Positions 27,565 through 36,365 of a stretch of DNA of 64,000 bases are shown one piece after another. The position numbers and the translations under genes were made by a program. The notes under the pieces are model-generated. The model did not search any database. It saw only the letters and a list, made by a program, of their open reading frames with translations, and was not told the origin of the DNA. This stretch comes from Vibrio ziniensis (GTDB taxonomy: Bacteria > Pseudomonadota > Gammaproteobacteria > Enterobacterales > Vibrionaceae): positions 372,001 through 436,000 of the forward strand of contig NZ_CP049331.1 of NCBI RefSeq assembly GCF_011064285.1, written 5' to 3'. The stretch's first letter is position 1. Each line of letters starts with the position of its first letter.

Positions 27565-28090
27565 CTTGATCGTAATTGGCGGGAGAGAGTTTCCCTTTAT
27601 CGCATAGGGGGTAACGGTTGGTGTGTGATTAGTTCGATGGGGATAGACAGTAACAACTAATCACATGCTACCCACCGTAGATATTTTGTTCCCAATATAG
27701 TTAGCGCAAAAACTATGCGAAATATCCAAGCTCAAAGTGGAGTAAGCACTTTTCTTATAGATTTAATTGGCATTATGTTTTTATTTATAATTCCATTTAG
27801 TTATACATGGTTTGGTTGAAAAATCAGAATGAAGGTTACACAAAAAACGAATCTTGGAATTTCGTGGCTTCTTCAAGGCGTAAAACTTTGTGATTGAAAT
27901 GTTACTACGCTTTTCCAGAAATAGATTGATTTTATCGTTATCTTATGTCTGTGCTTTTGGTCTTAACTTTATGAAAAATAGGTGGTTGATAAAGTTTTTT
28001 CAGCGTCTATTATTTCCATGAACTACAACGCGTAGTGATGAGTTTTCTTTATGAAAACGTTTTTTTAATAACATTTTTAGGTAAAAAAAT
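27565..28090. other. AT-rich spacer before the pipolin core
   Basis: About 525 bp. A 34-codon frame at 27715-27819 (MRNIQAQSG..., with a hydrophobic stretch) has no SD and is not called. No clear repeats or iterons were found by eye. The region precedes the 99-aa ORF and could hold element control sequences. Confidence 0.4.
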
Positions 28091-28390
28091 ATGAGTATTA
28101 ATATCGATGTAAATGCTACAGCTGCGAAACTTACAGCTGATGTAAAAGATACTGTTTTGACATCTGAGCCGAAGCATTATTCGGGCAATGCAGACTACTT
28201 CACTGGTGTTACAGCATGTGTGATTGATTCTGCTGACTATGAGCTGGGCGATCGCGAATATCTTAAAAACAGTATCGCGTATCGTTTGAGAACAACCCGT
28301 GATGCTAAGGGTAAGTTGGTAACAAACTGGGGCTACAAGCGAGTCTTGCAGGTTGTTGAGAAAGCTTTTAAGTATGTGAATAAGCCTTAA
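28091..28390 (+). CDS. Hypothetical pipolin-region protein (99 aa)
   Basis: ATG at 28091 with AGGT about 8 nt upstream. Soluble, mixed-charge protein; no motif recognised (contains DYFTGVTACVIDSADYELGD). Isolated gene between an AT-rich spacer and the integrase at 28666, same direction as the pipolin genes. Confidence 0.6.
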   Translation: MSINIDVNATAAKLTADVKDTVLTSEPKHYSGNADYFTGVTACVIDSADYELGDREYLKNSIAYRLRTTRDAKGKLVTNWGYKRVLQVVEKAFKYVNKP

Positions 28391-28665
28391 TAAAGGGCCA
28401 CATTTCTGAACCTTGGTCTAGCAAGCCGTTTTGCCTAAGTGCGCACTATTTATACCCATCTACATTGAATCAGTCTCAGTCGAGTACCAGTCCCCATAGG
28501 GCAACCTTTCATTTTCCGTTTTCACATATCCGATAGCCCGCAAGTAATTTTGGTTAGGGATCATTGTGCCTTGTTATGTCTGAACAACGTATCCAACCAA
28601 AGTTTCTTGCACTGAAGTATTAACCCTTGCTGCGACAGAAAGCAGCAATAAAAAGCTGATTTTGG

Positions 28666-29832
28666 ATGGAAAATATGAGCAGTACATCTATAGAAATGAA
28701 CAAGAAGGCACTCAATGCCTTGCCTCGTCCTGCTAAGGGCGAGCAAGGTGTTGAGTATCCTTGGAAGAAAAACCCGCGACTTCGCGTCCTTGTGACTGAG
28801 AAGAGTATGCGCTGGATAGTTCGCCTTGGCTGGAAGGGAAAGCGTTACTACGAGTCGTTTGGGACTTGCCCTGAAATGAAGTTTGCTGAATTCAATCAGT
28901 TGGCTTACCAATTTATCGCTGATGTTCAATCTGGGGTATACCAGAAGGGCTCGCGCATGACGGTTCAGCAGCTCTTTGATGACGTTGTGCTTCCATACAG
29001 TCGTAATCATCACCGTGATTCTAAGACCTTTTTATCCCGTTCTAAGCGCGTAATGGCTGCGTTTGGTAAAGAGCGCGTTAAGGATGTGACTCGCCGTGAT
29101 GTTGAGCAATTTCTTAATTCTCTTTCGGACCTAAGCAATGCGTCTATTAACCGTTACCACGCCTTCTTGTCGAAACTTTTCTCGATGGCGGTTGAGCACG
29201 AGATTATCGACAAAAGTCCAGTAAAGGGCGTTAAAAAGCTGGTGGAGAACAACCAGAAAGACCGAGTGTTGTCCTCGAAAGAAGTGGAAAGCTTTTGTCG
29301 CCATGCGTGTGCTGAGCCTAACTTCATTCACAGTTACGCACTAATCCTTAGTCTGTTAACTGGTATGCGCATTGGTAATGTGATTAGCCTGACTCGATCT
29401 ATGCTTGCGGATGATCTTTCTTCTGCTCTCCTGCCGATGACCAAATCCGGTAAATCGCAGCGCATCTATTTCTCTGAGCCAGCAAAACGCCTTATCCGTA
29501 AATGTCTCAAAGTGTCGTTCAATGATTGGGTGTTCCCCTCGTTGAAGAATCAAGGCGAGCACATTGCCTACCCACGCGCTTGTATGGAGCGCATTCAGCA
29601 AGCCATGAAAGCGGAAGGTTCGCTAGAAGCACCTTTCACTATCCACGATCTACGTCGTACCTACGCAACTCAAATGCTGATTGCAACGAACGATATCCGT
29701 CTCGCGCAGCAAAGCCTTGGTCATTCTAACGTGAATATGACTGAGCGTTACGCCTATTACCAAAACATCCATTTAGCACAAGCCTCACAGCAGACTGTTG
29801 ATGCCATGCTGCCCAATTTCCAATTCAACTAA
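28666..29832 (+). CDS. Tyrosine integrase of the pipolin module
   Basis: 388 aa; an alternative start at ATG 28675 is equally plausible. Arm-like N-terminal domain (~25-90: SMRWIVRLGWKGKRYYESFG), core-binding domain (~98-190), catalytic domain (~200-375). Catalytic residues: R235 (TGMRIGN), K260, H327 and R330 (HDLRRTYA), H353 (LGHSNVNMTE), Y362 (RYAYY). All present, so it should be active. Followed 10 bp later by the excisionase-like gene, an integration/excision pair next to the piPolB gene. Sequence differs clearly from the integrase at 21360, so it is not a recent duplicate. Confidence 0.92.
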   Translation: MENMSSTSIEMNKKALNALPRPAKGEQGVEYPWKKNPRLRVLVTEKSMRWIVRLGWKGKRYYESFGTCPEMKFAEFNQLAYQFIADVQSGVYQKGSRMTVQQLFDDVVLPYSRNHHRDSKTFLSRSKRVMAAFGKERVKDVTRRDVEQFLNSLSDLSNASINRYHAFLSKLFSMAVEHEIIDKSPVKGVKKLVENNQKDRVLSSKEVESFCRHACAEPNFIHSYALILSLLTGMRIGNVISLTRSMLADDLSSALLPMTKSGKSQRIYFSEPAKRLIRKCLKVSFNDWVFPSLKNQGEHIAYPRACMERIQQAMKAEGSLEAPFTIHDLRRTYATQMLIATNDIRLAQQSLGHSNVNMTERYAYYQNIHLAQASQQTVDAMLPNFQFN

Positions 29833-29842
29833 GGAGTACTCG

Positions 29843-30025
29843 ATGAAAAATGCATTAACAGTCGAAGAATTTGCAGAGGCATACAGCCTTAACCCTGCCA
29901 CGGTACGAACCAATGTAACTCGTAAGCCAGACAGCTTACCTAAAGTGCTGCGTATTGGTCGTAGTGTTCGTTTTTTACGCACTGAAATCGAGAAGTGGGA
30001 GAAAAACTTACTCGATGCTGCGTAA
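29843..30025 (+). CDS. Excisionase/AlpA-like HTH protein
   Basis: 60 aa from ATG 29843, with AAGGAGT (29831-29837) upstream. Winged-HTH of the excisionase/MerR type: LTVEEFAEAYSLNPATVRTNV then LPKVLRIGRSVRFLRTEIEKW, the usual layout of Xis and AlpA proteins. Placed 10 bp behind the integrase, so a directionality factor is the obvious reading; AlpA-type activation of the integrase is an alternative. Confidence 0.8.
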   Translation: MKNALTVEEFAEAYSLNPATVRTNVTRKPDSLPKVLRIGRSVRFLRTEIEKWEKNLLDAA

Positions 30026-30119
30026 AGCGCGATTTCTTCCAAATCTTTCCAGCTTATTCAGATGTACCGGACGCGGTGTCTGGTACTGAAATTTTTTAAT
30101 ATTAAACGGAGATATCCAA

Positions 30120-30551
30120 ATGACTACTCAAGCTAAATTCGTTCGTGACGGTTCACAAGTTGTTAATGTTGCTACTGCGGCTACCCTGACCTGCAACGAC
30201 AAGTTCATTCTATTGCTAGATAAAAAAGGTAAGAAGGTTCTTTACCGCGAAGGTGAGGGGATTGCTGCTCTTTTCTCTGATTTCAAGAAAGTCGTTAAGC
30301 CAGATGAAGAATACGGTTTGGTACTTGATGATGGTGGTTTCATCGATCTTCGCAGTGTATCTACCGTATTCACCTCGCCAAAAACGGGTAACTTGGTCGT
30401 ATTGAGCCATGATGAGCGAGCGTTGTATGTCTTTCCTAAGAGCACGTATAAAGATATCGATGGATTATCTGAGTCACTTCTTGATGTCCTAGTTAACGTT
30501 GGCCCTAAAAAGAAAATCTCAAAAATCGACTGGGATGCCTACAAAGGCTAA
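30120..30551 (+). CDS. Hypothetical protein upstream of piPolB (143 aa)
   Basis: ATG at 30120 with GGAG ~9 nt upstream. Beta-rich, predicted soluble; basic C-terminus (GPKKKISKIDWDAYKG) of the type seen in small DNA-binding or polymerase-accessory proteins, but no family is recognised. Sits between the excisionase-like gene and the polymerase, in the same direction, and is followed by a terminator-like hairpin 21 bp after its stop. Possible partner in element replication by location only. Confidence 0.65.
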   Translation: MTTQAKFVRDGSQVVNVATAATLTCNDKFILLLDKKGKKVLYREGEGIAALFSDFKKVVKPDEEYGLVLDDGGFIDLRSVSTVFTSPKTGNLVVLSHDERALYVFPKSTYKDIDGLSESLLDVLVNVGPKKKISKIDWDAYKG

Positions 30552-30572
30552 CGATTTAACGTTGTTGACTTA

Positions 30573-30596
30573 ATGGCTCTTTCGGGAGCCATTTTT
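30573..30596 (+). terminator. Hairpin just upstream of the piPolB gene
   Basis: ATGGCTC-tttcgg-GAGCCATTTTT, with T-tract, 20 bp before the polymerase start codon. It would limit readthrough into the polymerase gene, or act as attenuator. Confidence 0.7.
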
Positions 30597-30615
30597 GCAT
30601 CTAAGGAGTGAAAAA

Positions 30616-33354
30616 GTGGAAGAAAATATGAATGTATGGGCTCAATCGGTTGAGCTTGAAATCAACGAAGAGTCGACGTTCTCTGACGTTGAGGCTGATT
30701 TTGCAAGTGCATGGGGAAGCTCGGATGAGCTATTAAATGAGTACGCAGAAGATGAGAAGCAAAGTCTAGCTGATGTTGTCGTTGAAACCGCGTCACCAAT
30801 TGACCCTGAGGCTTTAAAAGCATGGACAGAACCCAAGAAGAAAGGTCAGCGCCGTATTGGTACAAAGTTTTATGATCGACCGATCATTGGTTTTGATACC
30901 GAGTTTGAGCTCTCCAAGTGCAAGAAGTATAACCATGTAATCAGCTACCAGTTCGTAGTGCGCCATAAAGGTCGAATGTCCAAGTTGGTTTTATATCCGG
31001 ATTCCAACAAAAAATCGGGACGGCTAGCGATGGATTACTGCTTGGCGCGAGTAATCGAAAAGGCTATTGACGATGGAACGCTTGAACGCTGGCCTACGGA
31101 TGTGATCATGACAGCTCACTTTATGAAAGCTGATCTCTTTCACTTCAACAAAGCGTTCGACCAGATCAAGACGCACATTAAAGGTATAAGAAAGACTGTT
31201 GCGAGTTTGGGTGATGCTTACGCCTTGGATTTAAGCAAAGTCCTTAGTCGCCGCATTGACGAAGAGCCTGTTGATGTTTACGACAAGAATCGGAATAAGA
31301 AGACGTTGTTTCTCAACTTTTTCGATACGATGCTTTTAGCACCTGCGGGAAAATCATTGGCTGATGTCGGTGCGCAGGTCGGTCTACCTAAACTAAAAAT
31401 ACCTGAGCCGTACAGCATAGAACGCATGGGAGAGTACCTTGCTGGTGATAAGCAGGGCTTTGAAGCTTACGGGTTGAGAGATGCTGAATTATCCGCACTT
31501 CACTTCGAAAAAACGGCCAATCTGTGTAAGGAGCTTGGGCTTAAATCAGTGCCGTATACGATAGGTGGTATGGCAGTAAAAGCGTTTATTAACTCACTCG
31601 ATGATCCGAAAAACTATCGAGAACTTTTTGGTTTTGAGAAGAAGACCTTCGAGGTCTGGTCTAAAGATCAAGCGAAAGTGAAAACAGTCACGGTTGATGA
31701 GCCGACACCCGCTCGTAGCACCATGGAGTGGTTTGCGTCTGAGTGCTATAGCGGTGGAAGAAACGAAGCGTTCTGGGCTTCTGCGACGCATATCGACACT
31801 TGGAATGACCTAGACGTTCCCTCATGCTATACGGCGATTACCAATGCGCTGCGACCGATTGCTTACGATAAAATGTATATGAGTAATCGAGTCGAGGATT
31901 TCTTCGGTGACAAGATGGCATTGGCTTGGGTTGAATTCGAATTTCCCCCTCAAACCCGTTTTCCTTCGTTAGTAGTAAGAAATAAAGACTCTCTTATATT
32001 CCCACTGAGCGGTGAGACGCATTGCACTGGACATGAGCTTGAGGTTGCGTACAACCAAGGCGCTAAGATTACGATAAAGCAGGGCTTTATTTTCCCATGG
32101 GCGAGTGATGAGCGAATCTTCGAAAAGTACATGCTATGGGGGAGACAAAAGCGAAAAAGCTACCCCAAAAACTCATATCAGGAAAAGCTAATTAAGGAGA
32201 TGCTTAACTCTACGTATGGAAAATTTAGCCAAAACGTCAAGCAGAAGAAAACATTTTCAGTTGCAGACGGTTACAGTCAGCCTCAACAACCGTCGAAATT
32301 GACGAATCCATTTTACGCAAGCTTCACCTGTGGGATGGGAAGAGCATTATTAAGTGAGATCCTTGCGGGTGTACCTGATGATAAAACGGTAGTTTCTTTA
32401 ACGACTGATGGACTAGCAACCAACGCGACAGTAGATGAAATCGACTTGACTGGTCCAGTATGCCAGCGTTTTCGAGAGTTGTTTCATCGTATGGAGCCCA
32501 ACGGTGGTGAAATACTGGAAATTAAACACAAAGCTAAGCAGTTGATATGTGCCAAGACGCGAGCGCAGTTTACTGTGATTCCAGAAGAGGGCTGGGAGCC
32601 TGTTTTAGCTAAAGGTGGGGTTCGTCCACCAGAAGGTGAAGCTGACCACAATCGATACATGGTGAATTTGTATAAGGATCGAACCCCCGAACATACGGTT
32701 GATACGTCTCACCTGACGTCTTTACGTGTGATGTGTACCGAAGGGCAAGACATGAAGATGGAGCGTAAAGAGTCGCGCCTTAATCTTGAATTTGATATGA
32801 AACGTGAATTGATTAAACCAATTATGGTTGATATCGAAGGTCAACCTCACATTAGCTTTGACACCAAACCGTTTAAGAATGCCTTTGAGATGCGTTACAC
32901 CCGAATACGCTTTGATGCTTGGCGTAAGAGTGGCCACTGTTTGAAGACCTTGGAAGACTGGCATGACTGGCAAGAGCGATTAAATATGTACAAGGCTAAA
33001 GATAAAGCGATGGCAAATGAGGATTGTAAAGTCAGATTTAAGAAGGATGAGAAAGCCGATGAGTTGATGGCTCGTTTGTTTGTTCGATTCTACGGTCATG
33101 AAGCATCGGGTATTAGCAAGAAGGACATTACCGCGAAAGCTTTGTCTGAGTTTTTGGTTGGCTTCGGTTATGACATTAAGCCGAGTCTCGTTCGTGGTTC
33201 TGGGCGAACAGACTTAGTCGAAGGTGTCGTGCCGTTGATGCATTCTACTTTGCAACTGGCTAAGCAGTTAGTGGCGAGATTTCCTCAGTTTGATCCAACC
33301 CCACTCTTTGATGTCGATGATGCTGAAGAATTGAAGCTCTCGTTAAAGCAATAA
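30616..33354 (+). CDS. Family-B DNA polymerase, primer-independent type (piPolB)
   Basis: 912 aa from GTG 30616 (AAGGAG at 30603-30608, 7-nt spacing; other starts lack a spaced SD). Exonuclease domain: ExoI FDTEFE (D94/E96), ExoII AHFMKADLFHF near 170, ExoIII YGLRD near 285-289. Linker YSGGR near 378-382 (YxGG type). Polymerase motifs: A DVPSCY (D400), B KEMLNSTYG (K527...G535), C SLTTDG (D598, with TTDG in place of DTDS), KxK-like KHKAK near 637. Between A and B lies a ~115-residue insertion that would include TPR2. No terminal-protein gene is adjacent. This is the profile of piPolB, which can start DNA synthesis de novo and is the hallmark of pipolins. A ~100-residue acidic N-terminal extension precedes the exonuclease. 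Family B certain; piPolB subgroup by motif form, integrase context and tRNA-Leu site. Confidence 0.87.
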   Translation: MEENMNVWAQSVELEINEESTFSDVEADFASAWGSSDELLNEYAEDEKQSLADVVVETASPIDPEALKAWTEPKKKGQRRIGTKFYDRPIIGFDTEFELSKCKKYNHVISYQFVVRHKGRMSKLVLYPDSNKKSGRLAMDYCLARVIEKAIDDGTLERWPTDVIMTAHFMKADLFHFNKAFDQIKTHIKGIRKTVASLGDAYALDLSKVLSRRIDEEPVDVYDKNRNKKTLFLNFFDTMLLAPAGKSLADVGAQVGLPKLKIPEPYSIERMGEYLAGDKQGFEAYGLRDAELSALHFEKTANLCKELGLKSVPYTIGGMAVKAFINSLDDPKNYRELFGFEKKTFEVWSKDQAKVKTVTVDEPTPARSTMEWFASECYSGGRNEAFWASATHIDTWNDLDVPSCYTAITNALRPIAYDKMYMSNRVEDFFGDKMALAWVEFEFPPQTRFPSLVVRNKDSLIFPLSGETHCTGHELEVAYNQGAKITIKQGFIFPWASDERIFEKYMLWGRQKRKSYPKNSYQEKLIKEMLNSTYGKFSQNVKQKKTFSVADGYSQPQQPSKLTNPFYASFTCGMGRALLSEILAGVPDDKTVVSLTTDGLATNATVDEIDLTGPVCQRFRELFHRMEPNGGEILEIKHKAKQLICAKTRAQFTVIPEEGWEPVLAKGGVRPPEGEADHNRYMVNLYKDRTPEHTVDTSHLTSLRVMCTEGQDMKMERKESRLNLEFDMKRELIKPIMVDIEGQPHISFDTKPFKNAFEMRYTRIRFDAWRKSGHCLKTLEDWHDWQERLNMYKAKDKAMANEDCKVRFKKDEKADELMARLFVRFYGHEASGISKKDITAKALSEFLVGFGYDIKPSLVRGSGRTDLVEGVVPLMHSTLQLAKQLVARFPQFDPTPLFDVDDAEELKLSLKQ

Positions 33355-33378
33355 GATAAATTTTCGTATTCCTTAAAG

Positions 33379-33413
33379 CGTAAAGAGCCCTTGTCCTGCA
33401 AGGGCTCTTTACG
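33379..33413 (+). terminator. Terminator after piPolB
   Basis: CGTAAAGAGCCCTTG-TCCTG-CAAGGGCTCTTTACG, a perfect 15-bp stem. The T-tract is inside the stem (CTCTTTA), so it may work on either strand. Confidence 0.75.
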
Positions 33414-33427
33414 TGTGTGTCTTAAGA

Positions 33428-33559
33428 ATGTGGGGGAATAGCATCAAACATTACACACGAGTCATCGAACTTATGTCGGAGCTATTCGATAAGTTGGGAG
33501 ATAAGGTCACTCTGAATACGGGTGAACAGCCGCAGATAACGACGCACCATTCTAACTAA
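33428..33559 (+). CDS. Possible small protein (43 aa) after piPolB
   Basis: ATG at 33428 to TAA at 33559; contains YTRVIELMSELFDKLGDKVTL, which would be an amphipathic helix. Only a weak SD (AAG) precedes it. It lies between two hairpins and fills the gap neatly, but may be chance. Confidence 0.35.
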   Translation: MWGNSIKHYTRVIELMSELFDKLGDKVTLNTGEQPQITTHHSN

Positions 33560-33569
33560 ACATTAAGTG

Positions 33570-33618
33570 GCCCTACAGGGGCTGAGAGGCTTGTCCTCTC
33601 TGTTCCTGTGGGGCTTTT
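33570..33618 (+). terminator. Double-stem terminator before 33647 gene
   Basis: Outer stem GCCCTACAGG/CCTGTGGGGC, inner stem GAGAGG/CCTCTC, followed by TTTTTA. It closes the upstream transcript 29 bp before the next ORF. Confidence 0.7.
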
Positions 33619-33646
33619 TACTATCTGAATTACAGGAATAATACCG

Positions 33647-34273
33647 ATGAAAAGTACTGAAACATTGACCGTGGACGGCGTTGAGTTCCCTTCTCGCACT
33701 GCTGCTGCGCGTCACTATGGTTTGAATCCAAAACTGGTCAACGAACGCATAACCAAGTTCGGCTGGACGCTAGAGCAAGCCCTTGAGCTGGAAGCTCGAC
33801 CTAAAGGAGACTACAGCAAGAAAGTTGCTATAGACGGCACTGAGTACTCAAGTATGCGCCAAGCGGCTAGAGAGTTAGGTGTGGCGCAAAGTACGTTGAT
33901 GAACCGTATAAAAGCTGGCATTGGCTTAGAAGAAGCGCTATCGACTCCTCGGTCCGACCGAGAGAAGCTAAAAGGCCAGTCCAAGCCAATGTTCTACCAA
34001 GGCAAGCTCTACCCATCTGCGCGCCATTTGTTGATTGCTAATCCTGCGCTGGTTGCTGGTGGCGATTTGGGTAAGACCGTTACCTCGCTGAATGACAAGG
34101 CTCGTCGATCTAAGAATGGCGGTGAGATTCGTAACCTATCACTGGATCAAGTTGCTGCTGAGTATGATTTGGCGAAAATTGGGTTTGCTGATGAGTTTGA
34201 TGGTTTTGTTGCACAATTAGTTGAACAAGTTGGTGAAGTAGCTATGACTGAGATGTTTTACGAGCTTAGGTAG
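33647..34273 (+). CDS. DNA-binding modular-repeat protein (208 aa)
   Basis: Two tandem ~45-residue repeats: residues 8-52 (VDGVEFPSRTAAARHYGL... then WTLEQALEL) and 60-103 (IDGTEYSSMRQAARELGV... then IGLEEALST). Each has the shape of the NUMOD/intron-nuclease-associated HTH module (xYxSxxxAAxxLGVxxxxLxxRIxxGxxLExAL). A third, weaker copy (YQGKLYPSARHLLIANPALV) starts near 120. No nuclease domain is seen. Likely a DNA-binding protein of the pipolin. AGGA precedes the ATG; a terminator follows. Confidence 0.68.
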   Translation: MKSTETLTVDGVEFPSRTAAARHYGLNPKLVNERITKFGWTLEQALELEARPKGDYSKKVAIDGTEYSSMRQAARELGVAQSTLMNRIKAGIGLEEALSTPRSDREKLKGQSKPMFYQGKLYPSARHLLIANPALVAGGDLGKTVTSLNDKARRSKNGGEIRNLSLDQVAAEYDLAKIGFADEFDGFVAQLVEQVGEVAMTEMFYELR

Positions 34274-34292
34274 TCTGAATTGGTGTTTTGAA

Positions 34293-34327
34293 GGGAGTAG
34301 TTGCGTTGAGTGGCTGCTCCCTTTTTT
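34293..34327 (+). terminator. Terminator after 33647 gene
   Basis: GGGAGTAG-ttgcgttgagtgg-CTGCTCCC then TTTTTT; one G-T pair in the stem. Confidence 0.75.
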
Positions 34328-34618
34328 GTTGTCTGCGTTTTGTGCTGGTGGCTTTGTTGTCGGAATTGTTGCCTGAAGTGTCACTGTTGATGCTTATAGT
34401 CGCTGGTTGAATACGATTGAATATTTCGTTCTGAGTGTTCACTGGAAGGTTCTGAAGGGGATTCGAAAGGGTGGCCTTGAACATATCTGCTCTGGTTGAG
34501 TGTAGTATTAAATATATTAGTAAATTCAATAGAATGTTTGATGATAAAAACGGTTTACCGTATCCGTTTTCTGTAGCATCAACGTTAATATGCATTAGTT
34601 CACTAGCAGGAATCGGTT
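34328..34618. other. Spacer at the right border of the pipolin core
   Basis: About 290 bp, AT-rich. Frames on both strands (for example a 109-codon minus frame crossing the terminator) lack SDs and recognisable content. It marks the switch from pipolin-type genes to metabolic cargo. Confidence 0.45.
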
Positions 34619-35155
34619 ATGGCAAGAGCCAAAACAAAAGAAGAACTGGTTTTTCAGTCTGAACAGGGCTTTTCAAAGCTATGGAGTTTTATCGACTCTA
34701 TGCCTGAGAGCTCATTAAATACAGAATTTGATTTTTCCGATGACCCAAGTAAGAAAGAACAGCATTGGCATCGTGATCGTAATCTGCGAGACGTGCTAAT
34801 TCATCTTTATGAGTGGCATCAGCTATTAATTAAATGGATTGATTCCAATGTAGCAGGGGATGCAGTCAATTTTCTTCCAGAGCCGTATACATGGAAGACA
34901 TATGGTGAAATGAATGTAGAGTTTTGGAGAAAGCATCAGGCGACTGATCTTTTGCAAGCCCAAAAATGGCTTCGGGAAAGCCACTGTGCCGCACTAGCAA
35001 TAGTTGAAAACTTTACAAATGAGGAGCTATTCAACAAGCAGTCTTTTAACTGGACAGGAACAACTACTCTTGGTAGCTATTGTATATCGGCTATGCCTAG
35101 CCACTATGACTGGGCGCTGAAAAAAATACGAGCACATGTTAAGAAAACTTCTTAA
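34619..35155 (+). CDS. ClbS/DfsB family four-helix protein
   Basis: 178 aa. The family layout is clear: N-terminal KTKEELVFQSEQGFSKLW, then RDRNLRDVLIHLYEWHQLLIKW with the conserved His/Trp, and the C-terminal FNWTGTTTLGSYC.SAMPSHYDWALKKI. ClbS is a cyclopropane hydrolase that protects colibactin producers from their own genotoxin; homologues are widespread without a colibactin cluster, as here. Could give protection against an electrophilic toxin or act in an unrelated detoxification. ATG at 34619 with AGGA upstream. Confidence 0.85.
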   Translation: MARAKTKEELVFQSEQGFSKLWSFIDSMPESSLNTEFDFSDDPSKKEQHWHRDRNLRDVLIHLYEWHQLLIKWIDSNVAGDAVNFLPEPYTWKTYGEMNVEFWRKHQATDLLQAQKWLRESHCAALAIVENFTNEELFNKQSFNWTGTTTLGSYCISAMPSHYDWALKKIRAHVKKTS

Positions 35156-35194
35156 ATGTTTCTAACACAAATAGCCAAAACAACGCCAACTTCA

Positions 35195-35226
35195 TGAGCT
35201 AGTTTTAGTTCAATTATACTAGCTCA
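35195..35226. repeat. Palindrome between ClbS-like and LysR genes
   Basis: TGAGCTAGT...ACTAGCTCA inverted repeat with a 14-bp centre, between convergent genes. No T-tract; may still terminate or simply be a relic. Confidence 0.45.
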
Positions 35227-35307
35227 CCTTTGCCCCGTTATGAGTTTGGTCAATGGTATTTTGTTCAATGAGTAGCCGCGCATTCCCTATTTAAAGTAAT
35301 CTGATAA

Positions 35308-36237
35308 CTACTCTTTGAGTTTGAGAAGTTCGCGCTTTTCGATTAAAAAATCCATTAGCACGCGGATTTTTTTAGGCATATGTTCCCTAGAAGGAACATA
35401 TAGGTAAAACCCCGGGAACGATTTACACCAAGGTGTAAGAACTCGGGTTAGCCTACCTTCGTTAATGTGTTTTTCCACCCACAAATCAATATGTTTCACT
35501 AAACCTACACCCTGTATTGCTGCCTGTAACATGCTGTGGTCATCGTTGAACACAGCATTACCTTTTGGCTCGAAGACAACGGTGTGCTTTTCGATATCAG
35601 GAGAAGTGAGCGACCAATGATCAATTGTTCCGCTTGAGGTAAAACGGTAAGCAAGGCAGTTGTGTGTTTCTAGATCCTCAGGTTTCTCCGGAATGCCATT
35701 TCTTTTGAAATAATCTGGAGAGCCAACGATTGCAGTTGTTAATGGTGGTGTAATAGGAACAGCAACCATGTGTTCATCCAAACTTATTCCTAACCGAATA
35801 CCAGCATCAACGCCTTCAGCAACAATGTTAGAAAACCCATCATCCATGATTAGTTCTAAACGTATTTTGGGATAACGAGAGAGAAATTCACCGAGATGAG
35901 GTTCAATAAGAAGCCGAGCAGCGGTTCTCGAAACACTGATACGAATTAATCCTGAAGGCTCGACATGAGATTCGTTCAGTTCATTAACGATTTGCTCAAT
36001 GCTTGTCAATGAAGGTTGCAAAATATCAAGTAGACGTTGACCTTCTTCAGTTAACGACATACTTCTAGTCGTTCGATTGATTAACCGAACTTGTAGTTGT
36101 TGTTCCAACGCTTTCAGGTGTTGTGATAAGGCAGCACGGGTCACCCCCATTTCTGAGGCGGCTTTAGTGAAACTGTGATGGCGAGCAATATGTGCAAACC
36201 ATGTCAGTGATGAAAGTAAAGAAGGTTCTATTCGCAT
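35308..36237 (-). CDS. LysR-family transcriptional regulator
   Basis: 309 aa, N-terminal winged HTH (SFTKAASEMGVTRAALSQHLKALEQQLQVRLINRTTRSMSL, ~20-60), substrate-binding domain ~90-295. Divergent from the hydrolase gene at 36366 with 128 bp between, the usual LysR-target geometry, so it probably controls the two hydrolases. The final ~10 residues (KRELLKLKE) are charged. Confidence 0.93.
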   Translation of the reverse strand: MRIEPSLLSSLTWFAHIARHHSFTKAASEMGVTRAALSQHLKALEQQLQVRLINRTTRSMSLTEEGQRLLDILQPSLTSIEQIVNELNESHVEPSGLIRISVSRTAARLLIEPHLGEFLSRYPKIRLELIMDDGFSNIVAEGVDAGIRLGISLDEHMVAVPITPPLTTAIVGSPDYFKRNGIPEKPEDLETHNCLAYRFTSSGTIDHWSLTSPDIEKHTVVFEPKGNAVFNDDHSMLQAAIQGVGLVKHIDLWVEKHINEGRLTRVLTPWCKSFPGFYLYVPSREHMPKKIRVLMDFLIEKRELLKLKE

Positions 36238-36365
36238 TTGTTAAGTATAACTAAACAGTCATGTAGGTAAATCGATATTTATCCGAAACAGTGTGTTGAC
36301 TAATATTATCCCGAAGCTTAGGTCTGCCTGAGATGAACAGTTAACCTCTAATGGAGAATGTCGCT

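Noticed and set aside
27715..27819. 34-codon hydrophobic frame in an AT-rich spacer
   Set aside because: No SD and no terminator, unlike the 41-aa gene at 25365-25490.
34266..34595. 109-codon minus-strand frame
   Set aside because: Runs across the terminator of the 33647 gene, has no SD and shows low-complexity Ser/Thr/Asn content.
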